This document shows, piece by piece, positions 50,337 through 59,913 of a DNA stretch of 64,000 nucleotides; the stretch's first letter is position 1, and every line of letters starts with the position of its first letter. The notes beneath the pieces are model-generated. The model saw only the letters and a program-made list of their open reading frames with translations, was not told where the DNA came from and ran no database searches. Position numbers and translations under genes: made by a program. The DNA comes from JAFGXT01 sp963677165 (GTDB taxonomy: Bacteria > Verrucomicrobiota > Lentisphaeria > Victivallales > SZUA-371), in NCBI GenBank assembly GCA_963677165.2, contig CAXXSX010000002.1, forward strand, positions 1,860,001-1,924,000. Direction: 5' to 3'.

Positions 50337-52709
50337 GTGGTCAGGAAAATTATATTTGGGGGAGTGCTCTTGGTTTTCTCCTGGTCTTTTGTATTGCAGG
50401 GGAAAATAAAAGATACGGTTTGGGATTATTCCGGAAAAATTCGAAAACTTTATAAAACTCCTCTGGGAAACGTTTTCAAATTTCAGTTGTCCGATCAGGC
50501 TCCATGGACGTATTTTTCAGAGAAAAAAATCAGGTACGCGTTTAACGGGAAGGTTTATGCGATGGAATATGAGCTACCTGACTGGAGTGAAAGAGAAGAT
50601 TATAATTACATGGTCATTGAGCTGTCGGTTCGGTTATTTCCGGCCGTATCCAAAATCAAAAATCCCAATGTACATATCGGGTTCGGAATTTCGTCGAAAG
50701 AGAATTTTCTGGCGAAAACTTATGAGGATCTGATGTGGATGGATGAACTTCATAGCGGATGTACAACATCGGGCTACGCGTTTGCCAACTGTGATCGGTG
50801 CCACGGCAGGACAATTACCAGAATAAAATCAAAACCTTCCATTGACTATTTAACTTCCGGTTCGGAAACTCCGTATTACGAACCGGAAAAATATCGTTTC
50901 GTTTTTTCCAGAACAATTTCAGATGGAGCAATCAGTTTATATTGCACATCGTGTAAAAAAGTAAAAAATGCGTACCGCTTTGTGATCTTTGTACCACGTC
51001 CGCAAGATCGGTCATCTACAATGGATGTGGAAAATCCGCGTAAATACATTGAGTTGTCAAATCCGACAATATCATTCAGTAAAACACATCCGGACAAACC
51101 TGCGGATGACGACAAGAAAACCGTTTTGCATAGCGTGTTGGTTACTCCGATGGAATATCCTTATGAATCCTATCCGATTCCAGAGAAGAAAGTCTCGCGT
51201 TTAGACAATCCTGATCACCAGTTTGCCTGCGCGTTGAAGCTGCAGAAGCATGATCCGGTACAAGCGCAAAAAATGTTTGAGGAGTTGGGCGACAGTAAAT
51301 CCAGACATGTCTTTGCCATGTATAAGGCCGGGATAGGCTACTGGCGCGGAATTGGGGTAAAGCCTGACTTGCGAAAGGCAGAAAATAATTTGAAAGATGC
51401 AGCCAATTACGGCTTATGTAAAGCTCTGGCGGCATATCAGGTGATCCATCTGGAAAATCTGCCGGTTGAACGGAGAATCGGGCGTTCGCCTGAGTTGAGA
51501 ACTATAAGGAAAAACCTTGCTGTTTTGAGCAGACCGAAATTTGATACGGAACTTTCGTTTATTGCTCGTTTGCTTCGTGTTCAACGATATTATCGGGATA
51601 TTCCAGAGGCAAAGGATGCCAAAAATCAATTGATGGAAGCGATTGACTTGAGTGGAAAAATTGTGCTCAATGCGGCAAAGGTGTATCCTGAAATAACGGA
51701 GTGTCCGGCATACTATCTGGCTGGTGGCCTGATGTATAACGAAGTCGCCGAAGCAATGTTTAAAAAAGGCGCGAAGGCGGGTAGTATTGAATGCGAACTG
51801 GAAGTTATGCGGCTCCGGGCAGAAGCCGGGAAGCTTGGGGAATCGGACTTTACGGAGGAAACAGATCTTAAATATGCTGATTATCCCTTATATTATATTC
51901 TGAAATCAGCGGTAAAAAACGGTAAAACCGGAGAGATGGCCAAGCTGTTTTCACGTAAATTGAAGATGAAGCCCGGACCTGGGGAATTCGATGTTACAGC
52001 AGCTGTTCTGTATGACTTTTATACCCGGAATTTTCGCAACAGCAAATATCTCCTTTTAAATGGGGATTCGGCAAAGCTGGATACTCTTGCGCTGGCTGAA
52101 AGAAAACTTGACGCGGCGATTATAAATGAGGATCCAGTTGCCTTGTATCTGCTTGGATTGGAATATTATCGAGGTATTCATGCCGGATTGCGTACCCGGG
52201 GAAACAACCGTACAATGCAGTTGTATCGTGCTGCTGCGCTATTCCGGAAAGCGGCGGAAAAAGGACATTTAAAAGCGCGATACATGGAGATATTAACCGA
52301 ACTTGACCGGAGTTCTATTGCGCAATCAAACTGGATTGATAAGCTTAAGGAACTCAGGAAATTAAACTATGGTCCTGCCTGGCGGCTGACGGGAGAGATT
52401 CTGGAGAAAAGACAGGGAAGAACTTCTAAATACCGTGATCAAATTCTTGGTTCTTATCGTCGGGCAGCGAAGTTGGGGGATAATTCAGCCAACAGAACAC
52501 TGGCCCTTTTTCTGTATCGTGGCTTCAAGCGTCGAGACTATACAAAATATAAAGATGGACAGTTGATAATCTCCAAAGATTTGGATATTATCCAGGCTGC
52601 AAAATTGTGGCAAAAATATATTCATAATGATTGTGTGAAGCGTTGTAATAATCCCTTCGACTATTTTTCTTCCTATCTCAAAAATGATCCTGTTGACAAA
52701 GTTGAATAG
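50337..52709 (+). CDS. Secreted Sel1-repeat protein with two CxxC knuckles
   Basis: 790 residues from a GTG. MVRKIIFGGVLLVFSWSFVL is a signal peptide. The N-terminal 250 residues form an unrecognised domain with CDRC at 152-155 (followed by His156) and CTSC at 203-206; the two CxxC pairs look like a zinc ribbon, although CDRCH also fits the heme c motif. From about residue 285 on, Sel1/TPR-like repeats appear: YKAGIGYWRGIGVKPDLRKA, then LYLLGLEYYRGIHAGL and FRKAAEKGHLKARY near 600-650, and SYRRAAKLGDNSANRTLALF near 720. Sel1 repeats mediate protein-protein contacts. It begins 5 bases after paralog 10, so it is probably the last gene of that operon and a partner of the ten. Confidence 0.75.
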   Translation: MVRKIIFGGVLLVFSWSFVLQGKIKDTVWDYSGKIRKLYKTPLGNVFKFQLSDQAPWTYFSEKKIRYAFNGKVYAMEYELPDWSEREDYNYMVIELSVRLFPAVSKIKNPNVHIGFGISSKENFLAKTYEDLMWMDELHSGCTTSGYAFANCDRCHGRTITRIKSKPSIDYLTSGSETPYYEPEKYRFVFSRTISDGAISLYCTSCKKVKNAYRFVIFVPRPQDRSSTMDVENPRKYIELSNPTISFSKTHPDKPADDDKKTVLHSVLVTPMEYPYESYPIPEKKVSRLDNPDHQFACALKLQKHDPVQAQKMFEELGDSKSRHVFAMYKAGIGYWRGIGVKPDLRKAENNLKDAANYGLCKALAAYQVIHLENLPVERRIGRSPELRTIRKNLAVLSRPKFDTELSFIARLLRVQRYYRDIPEAKDAKNQLMEAIDLSGKIVLNAAKVYPEITECPAYYLAGGLMYNEVAEAMFKKGAKAGSIECELEVMRLRAEAGKLGESDFTEETDLKYADYPLYYILKSAVKNGKTGEMAKLFSRKLKMKPGPGEFDVTAAVLYDFYTRNFRNSKYLLLNGDSAKLDTLALAERKLDAAIINEDPVALYLLGLEYYRGIHAGLRTRGNNRTMQLYRAAALFRKAAEKGHLKARYMEILTELDRSSIAQSNWIDKLKELRKLNYGPAWRLTGEILEKRQGRTSKYRDQILGSYRRAAKLGDNSANRTLALFLYRGFKRRDYTKYKDGQLIISKDLDIIQAAKLWQKYIHNDCVKRCNNPFDYFSSYLKNDPVDKVE

Positions 52710-52784
52710 GACGTGTCCGGGAATTCTTTAGGTGATCCAAGTTTTCATTTTTTATTTCAGCTTGGCGATTTTTTGGGGGGCCGA

Positions 52785-52813
52785 TTGAAAAGACAGGGGC
52801 TCTGCTGTACATT
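52785..52813 (+). promoter_or_regulatory. Candidate sigma-70 promoter of the DegT-type gene
   Basis: TTGAAA, a 17-base spacer and TACATT, 45 bases before the start codon. A CCAAG/CTTGG hairpin followed by CGATTTTTT just upstream (52738-52774) may end the preceding operon. Confidence 0.5.
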
Positions 52814-52858
52814 ATCAGCGAATTATATTAACCAGTTTAGATGCGGTGAAGTTGAATT

Positions 52859-54166
52859 ATGACACAAAAAGCTAGAACAACTGAAGAACTTGCAGTTAAT
52901 GGGGGAACACCTGTTAGAACCAAACCATGGTCCGCGTGGCCGCATTATGATGAGGACGAGGTTCAGGCAGTATCTGAGGTGTTACGTTCGGGAAAGGTTA
53001 ATTACTGGACCGGTGAAGTGGTTCAGCTTGAAGATGGTTCGAAAGTGCGAGGTCTTGCCGGCAAGTTTGAACACGATTTTGCCCGTTATGTCGGAGTGAA
53101 TTACGCGATTTGTCTCGCGAATGGAACTTTGGCGCTGGAGCTGGCGTTGTATGCTCTGGGTATTGGCAACGGAGATGAAGTTATCGTTCCAAACCGTACT
53201 TTTATTGCGTCTGCCAGTGCTTGTGTCATGCGTGGTGCGGTGCCGGTTTTTGCCGATATTGATCTGGATAGCCAGAATCTCTCGCTTGAAACAATCAAGG
53301 CTGTTTATACTGAAAATACCAAAGCCATTATTTGCGTTCACCTGACCGGTCGGGCCTGTGAGATGGATGAAATTATGACATTCGCAGAAGAACACAGTTT
53401 GAAAGTGATAGAGGACTGTGCTCAGTGTCATGGCGGAAAATACCGTGATAAAATGCTTGGATCTATTGGGCATGCCGCCGCTTTTTCATTTTGTCAGGAT
53501 AAAATCATGTCTATAGGCGGTGAGGGCGGTATGCTGGTTACGAATGATGAGAATGTTTATCGTAAGGCCTGGGAATATAAGGATCACGGAAAAAACATTG
53601 ATAAATACAATAATCTGAACGGTCTGGAGTCCGGATCGAAAACCTTCGGTTCAAGCTATTCCTCGCTGGGAACAAACTGGCGCATGACAGAAATGCAGGC
53701 CGCTATTGGCAATATTCAACTGCGGAAATTGCCTGATTGGGTTGCGCGTCGCCGTAAATTCGCCGGGATTCTCGAACAGGGATTAAAGGACGTTTATGGC
53801 TTGCGGGTGGTTGTTCCGCCGTCGCATATTTTTCATGCGTTTTATAAATACTATGTTTTTGTGGAACCGGAGAAACTAGCAGAGGGCTGGACGCGCGATC
53901 GTATTATTTCCGCCATCGCCGCCGAGGGCGTAGGATGTCTGTTTGGCAATGCCTGGGGAATCGGGCTGGAAGATGGCTGGAAGGGGTTCCAGTGTCTTAT
54001 ATCCGGCAGGAAATATGATCTCCAGTTAAAAGAGAATCTTCCGAACGACTATCTGGTGGGAACTACCGCGGTGATGTTTCAGATTCATCCTACTCTGGAT
54101 GAGGAAGCAATGGAAGATACTGTCAAAGCGGTTAAAAAGGTAATGAGTGTCGCTGCCACTAAATGA
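52859..54166 (+). CDS. DegT/DnrJ/EryC1/StrS-family aminotransferase
   Basis: 435 residues. PLP-dependent enzymes of this family aminate keto-sugar nucleotides or related cyclic ketones. The Schiff-base lysine is Lys215 in SFCQDKIMSIGGEGG. VIEDCAQCHGGKYRDK holds the cofactor Asp, and VPNRTFIASASA and ANGTLALELALYALG are family segments. The N-terminus ELAVNGGTPVRTKPWSAWPH is typical of the longer, free-standing branch. No sugar-nucleotide genes are adjacent, so the substrate is unknown. Its end overlaps the convergent HAD gene by 8 bases. Confidence 0.9.
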   Translation: MTQKARTTEELAVNGGTPVRTKPWSAWPHYDEDEVQAVSEVLRSGKVNYWTGEVVQLEDGSKVRGLAGKFEHDFARYVGVNYAICLANGTLALELALYALGIGNGDEVIVPNRTFIASASACVMRGAVPVFADIDLDSQNLSLETIKAVYTENTKAIICVHLTGRACEMDEIMTFAEEHSLKVIEDCAQCHGGKYRDKMLGSIGHAAAFSFCQDKIMSIGGEGGMLVTNDENVYRKAWEYKDHGKNIDKYNNLNGLESGSKTFGSSYSSLGTNWRMTEMQAAIGNIQLRKLPDWVARRRKFAGILEQGLKDVYGLRVVVPPSHIFHAFYKYYVFVEPEKLAEGWTRDRIISAIAAEGVGCLFGNAWGIGLEDGWKGFQCLISGRKYDLQLKENLPNDYLVGTTAVMFQIHPTLDEEAMEDTVKAVKKVMSVAATK

Positions 54167-54818
54167 TTTTCATTCGTTTTTCTAGTTCGTATAGATCGGT
54201 GATTACAGCTGAGGCATCTTTAAGCTCATCTTCATTGAAAAATTCCGATGTGATTGCGATGACATCCATTCCGGCCGCTCGGGCGGCCGCAATGCCTCTA
54301 GGGGAATCTTCGATTACCACGCATTGTTCCGGTTGCATCCCGGAAACCTTCAGCGCTTTCAGATATGGCTCCGGATTCGGTTTTGTGTAGGTGAAATCCT
54401 CGTAGGTCAGGATAAAATCCATACAGGAGGTTAGTGGTAAATTCCGGTGTATCAGATCGAAATGTTCTTTTCTGGAGCTTGTGACGATTCCCATTTTGAT
54501 ATTGCCGTAAAAGAGGTCGATCATGTCCAGTGCTCCAGGACGCAGGATTTCCGGACCGATATTTTTCAGCAGGCCGGAATAGGTACTGACCAGTTGTTTT
54601 GACCATTCTTTTAACTGATCTTCGTTAAATAAGTCATCCGCCAGGTGGAGGGAGCTGATTCCGCGTTGCATGGAATATTCTTTAAAATCGTCTTTGGTTA
54701 AATTTATTCCCATATCAGCCAGGGTAAGGCGGCACGCTTCAAAGTAAATTTGTTCCGTGTTTGCCAGAACTCCATCGTTATCCCAGAATATCGCAGCTGT
54801 TTTTTTTGAAAAAACCAT
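54159..54818 (-). CDS. HAD-family phosphatase (beta-phosphoglucomutase-like)
   Basis: 219 residues. FWDNDGVLANTE holds the nucleophile Asp13 and acid/base Asp15, though DNDG replaces the common DxDGT. A helical cap (about 20-95) follows, then motif II (GIVTSSRKEHFD), the Lys motif (DFTYTKPNPEPYLKAL) and motif III (VVIEDSPRGIAAARAAG). This is the subclass I HAD layout of beta-phosphoglucomutases and sugar-phosphate phosphatases. It is convergent with, and overlaps, the DegT-type gene. The substrate is unknown. Confidence 0.92.
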   Translation of the reverse strand: MVFSKKTAAIFWDNDGVLANTEQIYFEACRLTLADMGINLTKDDFKEYSMQRGISSLHLADDLFNEDQLKEWSKQLVSTYSGLLKNIGPEILRPGALDMIDLFYGNIKMGIVTSSRKEHFDLIHRNLPLTSCMDFILTYEDFTYTKPNPEPYLKALKVSGMQPEQCVVIEDSPRGIAAARAAGMDVIAITSEFFNEDELKDASAVITDLYELEKRMKII

Positions 54819-54911
54819 TATTGAGTTTTATGTTACCGTTATATTGATTAATGTTAACTGTCCGCAGATACAATACATCGTATTGCTGTCGGAAGAAACC
54901 CCGGAGCAGCC

Positions 54912-55280
54912 GTGAGTGAGGAAAAATTTGAGATTATTGATGTAGAATACCTGATTAGTCTGGCGGTAGATCATTCTATGGCGTTAATCACGCCGCAACT
55001 AAGAATTGGATCTGCGATAAAGCAGGTTCTGGTTGGAGAGGTACGACTGGATGGTATTGACATGATACCATCCTTTCGAGCCAGGGTTGATGCTGGTGAG
55101 AATACGGTGAGTCTCAAACCTATCACGGTGTATAACCCCCATGTCCGGATGCCTGATGACGAGGAAGGCGTCAAATATTATAATATGGAAGTAATGTTGT
55201 TTACTACATTCTCGCCGACGAAAATTCATTCGAAAGCGGTTGCCGTTACTCCGGATGCTCCTGTTATTTCTGAATCGTGA
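54912..55280 (+). CDS. Hypothetical protein, 122 residues
   Basis: Starts at GTG with CGGAGC upstream. The sequence is mildly acidic, with no signal peptide or membrane segment. It predicts alternating helix and strands (EYLISLAVDHSMALITPQ, IKQVLVGEVRLDGIDMIPSF, NTVSLKPITVYNPHVRM, YYNMEVMLFTTFSPTK). I recognise no family. It stands between the HAD gene (divergent) and a membrane-anchored protein, with a clear gap on both sides. It looks like a real gene because of its even codon use and its ribosome site, but with modest confidence. Confidence 0.5.
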   Translation: MSEEKFEIIDVEYLISLAVDHSMALITPQLRIGSAIKQVLVGEVRLDGIDMIPSFRARVDAGENTVSLKPITVYNPHVRMPDDEEGVKYYNMEVMLFTTFSPTKIHSKAVAVTPDAPVISES

Positions 55281-55360
55281 TCAAATTTCCGAAAAAGAGC
55301 AATAAATTGGCTTGTTAAGCGTTTTAAATACAAAGCACATCTACATTATATGGGGAATAT

Positions 55361-56287
55361 ATGTATAACAGCAGGAAATTTTTAGTTGTCGGCGGATTGA
55401 TTCTAATAATCATTTCCTCATGGGTATATGGGATTCGTTCATGGTTCTTTTCTGATAGCAATCCGGCGAAAAATGACGTCGCGGTCAAGGCTGCCGATCA
55501 GTGGGTAAAAATGGCAGATTCTGGTGTTTCCGAATCGTTGGCTGCACTAACCAGGAAAGCGGGATTCGAAAAATTCATGCAGCGCTACAAGGCTGATACG
55601 GAAAGTCTGGGAATGGTTTCCAGGCGGAAATTCCTTCGCAGGAGCAGTTATAGCAGCAAGCTGGGGCAACTGGTTGTTGCGGAATTTCAGGTTTGGTTCA
55701 GTAAACGGAAATGGCCGATTTCCGAAAAAATATTTATGCTGGAATCCAAGAAGGATGGTAAAGCCAGCTATACTGTAATTGATGCCCGATATATTGTTCG
55801 TCTTCCCCGCTTGTACCATAATGGATCGAACTATGAAGCGGAATCCGATTCTTCATCTGGTGATCCTGTGGCCCTGGCCCAGAAGTGGTTTGAGTCGTTC
55901 GACCATGGAAAACTTGAGCGGTGTTCGTATATTACTTATCCTCAGATATGTTTTAGTAGTGGCCGGTTCTTTTTTGATTTAGCCAGAGCTCCGGTTGATT
56001 ATAAGTTCTTTGAGCATTTAAAAAAAATGTATGCTCCGGGGCGGCCGCGCAAACGTGTTACTCTTTCGAAATTGCAGTGGAACGGAATTCCCGGAGCATC
56101 GAAGATTCAGGTATTTTGTCTCACTTCCAAAGCTTCGTATGATAAATTCAGTCGTATTGAACGTGTCTGGGCATATAAGGACTGTTATCATTCCGATCCC
56201 CAATGGTTGTTATATTCCGCTCAGTTCAGCAAGCCGCGACCGTATAAGAAGAAGTCAAAATCTAAAAAGAAAACTGGAAAAAAATAA
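55361..56287 (+). CDS. Membrane-anchored protein with two DUF4019-like repeats
   Basis: 308 residues; GGGGAA precedes the start. One N-terminal membrane segment (KFLVVGGLILIIISSWVYGI) anchors an external part. Two similar units follow: VKAADQWVKMADSGVSESLA (about 47-66) and ALAQKWFESFDHGKLERCSY (about 167-186). Both show the W-x-x-x-x-D-x-G pattern of DUF4019-type domains and are followed by beta strands. The last 20 residues are a Lys-rich tail. Function unknown; the resemblance is by eye only. Confidence 0.6.
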   Translation: MYNSRKFLVVGGLILIIISSWVYGIRSWFFSDSNPAKNDVAVKAADQWVKMADSGVSESLAALTRKAGFEKFMQRYKADTESLGMVSRRKFLRRSSYSSKLGQLVVAEFQVWFSKRKWPISEKIFMLESKKDGKASYTVIDARYIVRLPRLYHNGSNYEAESDSSSGDPVALAQKWFESFDHGKLERCSYITYPQICFSSGRFFFDLARAPVDYKFFEHLKKMYAPGRPRKRVTLSKLQWNGIPGASKIQVFCLTSKASYDKFSRIERVWAYKDCYHSDPQWLLYSAQFSKPRPYKKKSKSKKKTGKK

Positions 56288-56370
56288 TATACGCTTAGAG
56301 TTTTTTCTTTAGAAAAATTTATTTCCCCCTGAAAATCAATAAATTATCAGATATTATAGTTGTTAAACTA

Positions 56371-56399
56371 TTGACTTCTGCAACTTGCCTCCTTAAAAT
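56371..56399 (+). promoter_or_regulatory. Candidate sigma-70 promoter of the second AraC gene
   Basis: TTGACT, a 17-base spacer and TAAAAT, close to consensus. It ends 37 bases before the start codon. A TAGTT/AACTA inverted pair lies just upstream. Confidence 0.65.
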
Positions 56400-56436
56400 G
56401 TATGATATAGAATCTGATTTTTTCAGGAGGTGTACT

Positions 56437-57336
56437 ATGCTCGAACCGAAGTTACGGATTCCGTTGCATTACAACAACGGGGAGTCTTTAGTTTATGGCA
56501 TTAATATAGGAAAATTCCCTTATCATCACTTTGCGGGAAATTTTGCCAGAGATGTAATTCCCGGGCTTCCTCTGAAAGTTCATTTTTGCGGTCATGACGA
56601 GTGGGTAAAAGGCTGCTATCGAAAACGGATCTGTTCTGATGTGTTCAATATCGAGTTCGTTATCCGCGGTTCATTGATGTTTGCTCAGCATGATGACAAA
56701 TATCGGGTGAATGAGGGCGAACTGTTTCTGGTGCAGAGAAAACAGGACAGTGAAATTTATGCCGATAATTCACGGGTTGAAAAGATTACTCTGTCCCTTG
56801 GCGGGAGAATGCTTGAAGAAATCCTTCGTACTACCGGATTGAATTCAATAGATGTTATGAAGCCGGATAATCCTCGGTTGATCAAGAGATTAATGGATGA
56901 GGCTTTTGACAATATAAAGAATCAGAGTGAAGGTTTTCAGGTACGTTGTTCTTCTCTGGCCTATCAACTTTTGCTTGAGCTGGGGAAAGAGATTGTTGAT
57001 CATAAGTATTCTCCTCTGGTTGCGGAATCCCTTAAGCTTATGGATGACAGTATTGACCGGCAGATGACGATCAATGATTTCTGTGACCGGATCGGGACCA
57101 GTCCCGCTACTTTAAACAGGGCGTTTCGCAAGTATCTTAAGATGCCGCCCATGGAGTATTTTATCAAAATAAAAATGGATTCCGCCTGTCGACTGCTGCG
57201 GTTTACCAATTTCAATATCAAGGAAATTGCCCGGATGACCGGATATTCGAATCAGCTGTATTTCTCTTCGGAATTCCGTAAGCGTCTTGGTGTTTCTCCC
57301 AAAGCCTACCGTAAAGGCGAAGGGATTGTTGTCTGA
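56437..57336 (+). CDS. AraC-family transcription regulator
   Basis: 299 residues from the ATG at 56437 with AGGAGG. The N-terminal half is a cupin-like sensor (VFNIEFVIRGSLMFAQHDDK, NEGELFLVQRKQDSEIYAD). The C-terminal 100 residues carry both helix-turn-helices (INDFCDRIGTSPATLNRAFR; IKEIARMTGYSNQLYFSSEF) and the ending FRKRLGVSPKAYR. It is unlike the AraC protein at 22009 in its sensor part. It may control the large secreted protein gene downstream, 159 bases on, but this is only position. Confidence 0.92.
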   Translation: MLEPKLRIPLHYNNGESLVYGINIGKFPYHHFAGNFARDVIPGLPLKVHFCGHDEWVKGCYRKRICSDVFNIEFVIRGSLMFAQHDDKYRVNEGELFLVQRKQDSEIYADNSRVEKITLSLGGRMLEEILRTTGLNSIDVMKPDNPRLIKRLMDEAFDNIKNQSEGFQVRCSSLAYQLLLELGKEIVDHKYSPLVAESLKLMDDSIDRQMTINDFCDRIGTSPATLNRAFRKYLKMPPMEYFIKIKMDSACRLLRFTNFNIKEIARMTGYSNQLYFSSEFRKRLGVSPKAYRKGEGIVV

Positions 57337-57495
57337 GTTACCAACCGGGTCATAGCAGCCGGTGCTGAAAAAGGGATGTTTCTACATCGGCTGACTGCCC
57401 TTTCTATCCTATCATTTTACCGGACTTATTGAAAAGATATGAAATATGTGTTACCTTGTATGATATGTAATTAACATGCTTGAGGAAACACGGGT

Positions 57496-59853
57496 TTGTT
57501 TTACGAACGAAAAAACTTAATATCTCAATGCTTTTCCCGTCTGATTCTACTTTCTGTGCTTTTGTTGTTCTGGCATCCTGCTGTCGCTGTTGGCAGGAAA
57601 CAGAAAGTATGGTTTTTCAAAGGCAACAGTATTCCTGCTCCTCCGAAACAACATTCCAAATGGGACGTTCCCGAATGTGCTCTCCCAAAATCTGTTATTG
57701 ATGCCGTGAAGGTTCTATATAAACTGGGTTTTGCCGACCCGCGCGGCTGTGAATACCGTGAAATAACCGTTCCTATGGGAAGTGATGCATGGGGTGGATT
57801 CTTTTTGCGAAAAACACATGGATGGGTGCTTCCAGAAGTAAAAGGAAATTCTCAGAGATTTGCTGTCCTGTGGAATGGACTTGTTTATCCGGTGATTGCG
57901 GTTGGGAATAAGGCATCTTTCAGAGATGACGTTCAACATCTGGTCGACCATAATATTCAATTCAAAGAAATTTCGACAAAACATCTGAAAATATCTGATG
58001 ACAGTCGGTTGAAACGGCCTCAAATATTCTCCAACGGATTTTTTCCGTATCAATGGTATGGCTGTCTTTCAAACAGTGCATTGTTGCTGCGGCTTGGAGA
58101 AGGCGAACTCGCAGAAAAAGTATATCAGACTGGTATTGCTGTGATCCCTGCATATGACAAAAAGCCTCTGCCTGATAAATTTAAGTTTGATTATAAGTGG
58201 TCGTTGTTCAGCCGGGCGTTGGCTGCTGCGATGTACGGAGACGACAAACTTTCATTATGTTATGCGGAGCAATTTGCGCCATTAATCAAAGGCGATAAGT
58301 CTAAATTTGCCTTAACTGCGGGAAAATTGCTGAGTGACCAGCGTCGGCGAGTTCAGGAAAGACTGCATCCGCTTCCGGCTCCATGTAACAAAATCGAATC
58401 TCTGATCCGTGATTTGGAGAATGTTAATAAAAGACAGTGGGGGCAGCCTGGAGGTGTGATCCTTGGAAATGATAAACGCGTAAAGGCTTTGATCGCGATT
58501 GGTGATCCGGCGGTTGAGCCACTGCTGGACTGTCTGGAAAATGACAGACGTTTGACGCGTTCCGTCAGTTTTGGACGGGATTTTTTCCAGGAACGTACGG
58601 TGATTACCGTTGCCGACGCCGCTTATGTTGCTCTGTCCGGTATTCTCAAACAGTCTTTTTTCTCTGTTGGATGTACATCGGATAATTTGTCTCGCCGGGA
58701 TTCCGACTATCATAAAAGGTTGGCCCAGCAGATTCGCAAACATTACAACCGGTATAAAAATATGTCGATTGTGGATAAATGGTATAACATTCTAAAAAAT
58801 GATGACGAGTCCGCGCCGGCACAATTACAGGCGGCTGCCGGTATTTGTCGGAAAAGCAATGTAAAGGTCATACCAAATTCAGGTGCTTTCAGCTCGTATT
58901 CGATCGATAAGCCGGGTACTGGTAAAATTGGGATGAAGGGCGAAGTGCTTCGTGCCAAAAAGAACCCGTCTGTTTCTGATTTACTCAACCTGCGTGCCGT
59001 GGAATATCTGCCGAAAGGACGGCTGAATACCTGGAGTTTTGAAAATGCTTACAAGATGGCGCTGCTGTCTGCTGAATGGGATTTGCCGAACAGTCTTCCC
59101 GCACTGCTAAAGGTGAGTGACGCGATTTATCTGGGCCTGTCGAGGTATAGCAGGTCTCGTAATTCTCATTGGACTGAATTACTTGTACCTCTGACGGTTC
59201 AACGTGTTAAAGCAGGAGATAAAGCGGCATTGTATCGGTATTGTCAAATCGTTCTGGCACATCCGGGAACAGTTCTTGGAGAACATAGCCGTGGTGACTG
59301 GGAGAAATATTTGAAGCCATTATATGTGTTTCCCGAAGAGAACGTTTCCGTGGCTACGGCGGAAACGATTTTCAATACGCATGGCAATACCTGGAATAAA
59401 TATTTCGGAGAATTTAAAGACGCGCAGAAAACCATTTCATATTATCGTAGATTTAACCCGGATGAAAAAGATATTTTTGCGGAATTTATGCGGCTGGTTC
59501 CTTATCGAAAACATGTTCTGGCGGGACTAAGTAATAAAACAGAAATCATCGAATGGAAAACCCGCATTACTCCGTACGGACTCGGTTGCGGATATGAATT
59601 TATGGATAAAAGCCAAAGTGGAAATTGGAGCGAAGATATCAAAGATGTGAAGAGTGATCCGCGCTTTCCCGGTAATAATACTACTCAGATATTACGGGTA
59701 TGTGACGCTTATGCTAAAGCTCTTTCATCCATAAAAGGCGCGGGGTATCCTGTATTCCGGCGTTATTGGAACGTCGCGGACCGTGATAAGGTCATCAATA
59801 AAATACGGAACATACTATCAAAGAGAATTCAGTCGAAAGCCAAACATAAGTAG
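57496..59853 (+). CDS. Large secreted protein of unknown family, partly HEAT-like
   Basis: 785 residues from a TTG with GAGGA about 9 bases upstream; no ATG gives a signal peptide. The N-terminus (ISQCFSRLILLSVLLLFWHP) is a signal sequence. Residues about 60-160 form a beta-rich domain (REITVPMGSDAWGGFFLRKT, AVLWNGLVYPVIAVGNKA). A region near 330-410 resembles a HEAT unit (IGDPAVEPLLDCLEND, VADAAYVALSGIL). The rest is predicted helical. It shares style, but no clear sequence block, with the paralog array proteins. No catalytic motif is visible. Confidence 0.6.
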   Translation: MFYERKNLISQCFSRLILLSVLLLFWHPAVAVGRKQKVWFFKGNSIPAPPKQHSKWDVPECALPKSVIDAVKVLYKLGFADPRGCEYREITVPMGSDAWGGFFLRKTHGWVLPEVKGNSQRFAVLWNGLVYPVIAVGNKASFRDDVQHLVDHNIQFKEISTKHLKISDDSRLKRPQIFSNGFFPYQWYGCLSNSALLLRLGEGELAEKVYQTGIAVIPAYDKKPLPDKFKFDYKWSLFSRALAAAMYGDDKLSLCYAEQFAPLIKGDKSKFALTAGKLLSDQRRRVQERLHPLPAPCNKIESLIRDLENVNKRQWGQPGGVILGNDKRVKALIAIGDPAVEPLLDCLENDRRLTRSVSFGRDFFQERTVITVADAAYVALSGILKQSFFSVGCTSDNLSRRDSDYHKRLAQQIRKHYNRYKNMSIVDKWYNILKNDDESAPAQLQAAAGICRKSNVKVIPNSGAFSSYSIDKPGTGKIGMKGEVLRAKKNPSVSDLLNLRAVEYLPKGRLNTWSFENAYKMALLSAEWDLPNSLPALLKVSDAIYLGLSRYSRSRNSHWTELLVPLTVQRVKAGDKAALYRYCQIVLAHPGTVLGEHSRGDWEKYLKPLYVFPEENVSVATAETIFNTHGNTWNKYFGEFKDAQKTISYYRRFNPDEKDIFAEFMRLVPYRKHVLAGLSNKTEIIEWKTRITPYGLGCGYEFMDKSQSGNWSEDIKDVKSDPRFPGNNTTQILRVCDAYAKALSSIKGAGYPVFRRYWNVADRDKVINKIRNILSKRIQSKAKHK

Positions 59854-59913
59854 TTTTCCCGCTTGAGATTCAATATTATCTATGGAAAGTTTTTGTTTTT
59901 TGTCATACAGGTA

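Noticed and set aside
50789..50806. Heme c attachment site (CDRCH) in the Sel1 protein as a firm call
   Set aside because: A second CxxC pair in the same domain makes a zinc ribbon at least as likely, so no cytochrome function is claimed.
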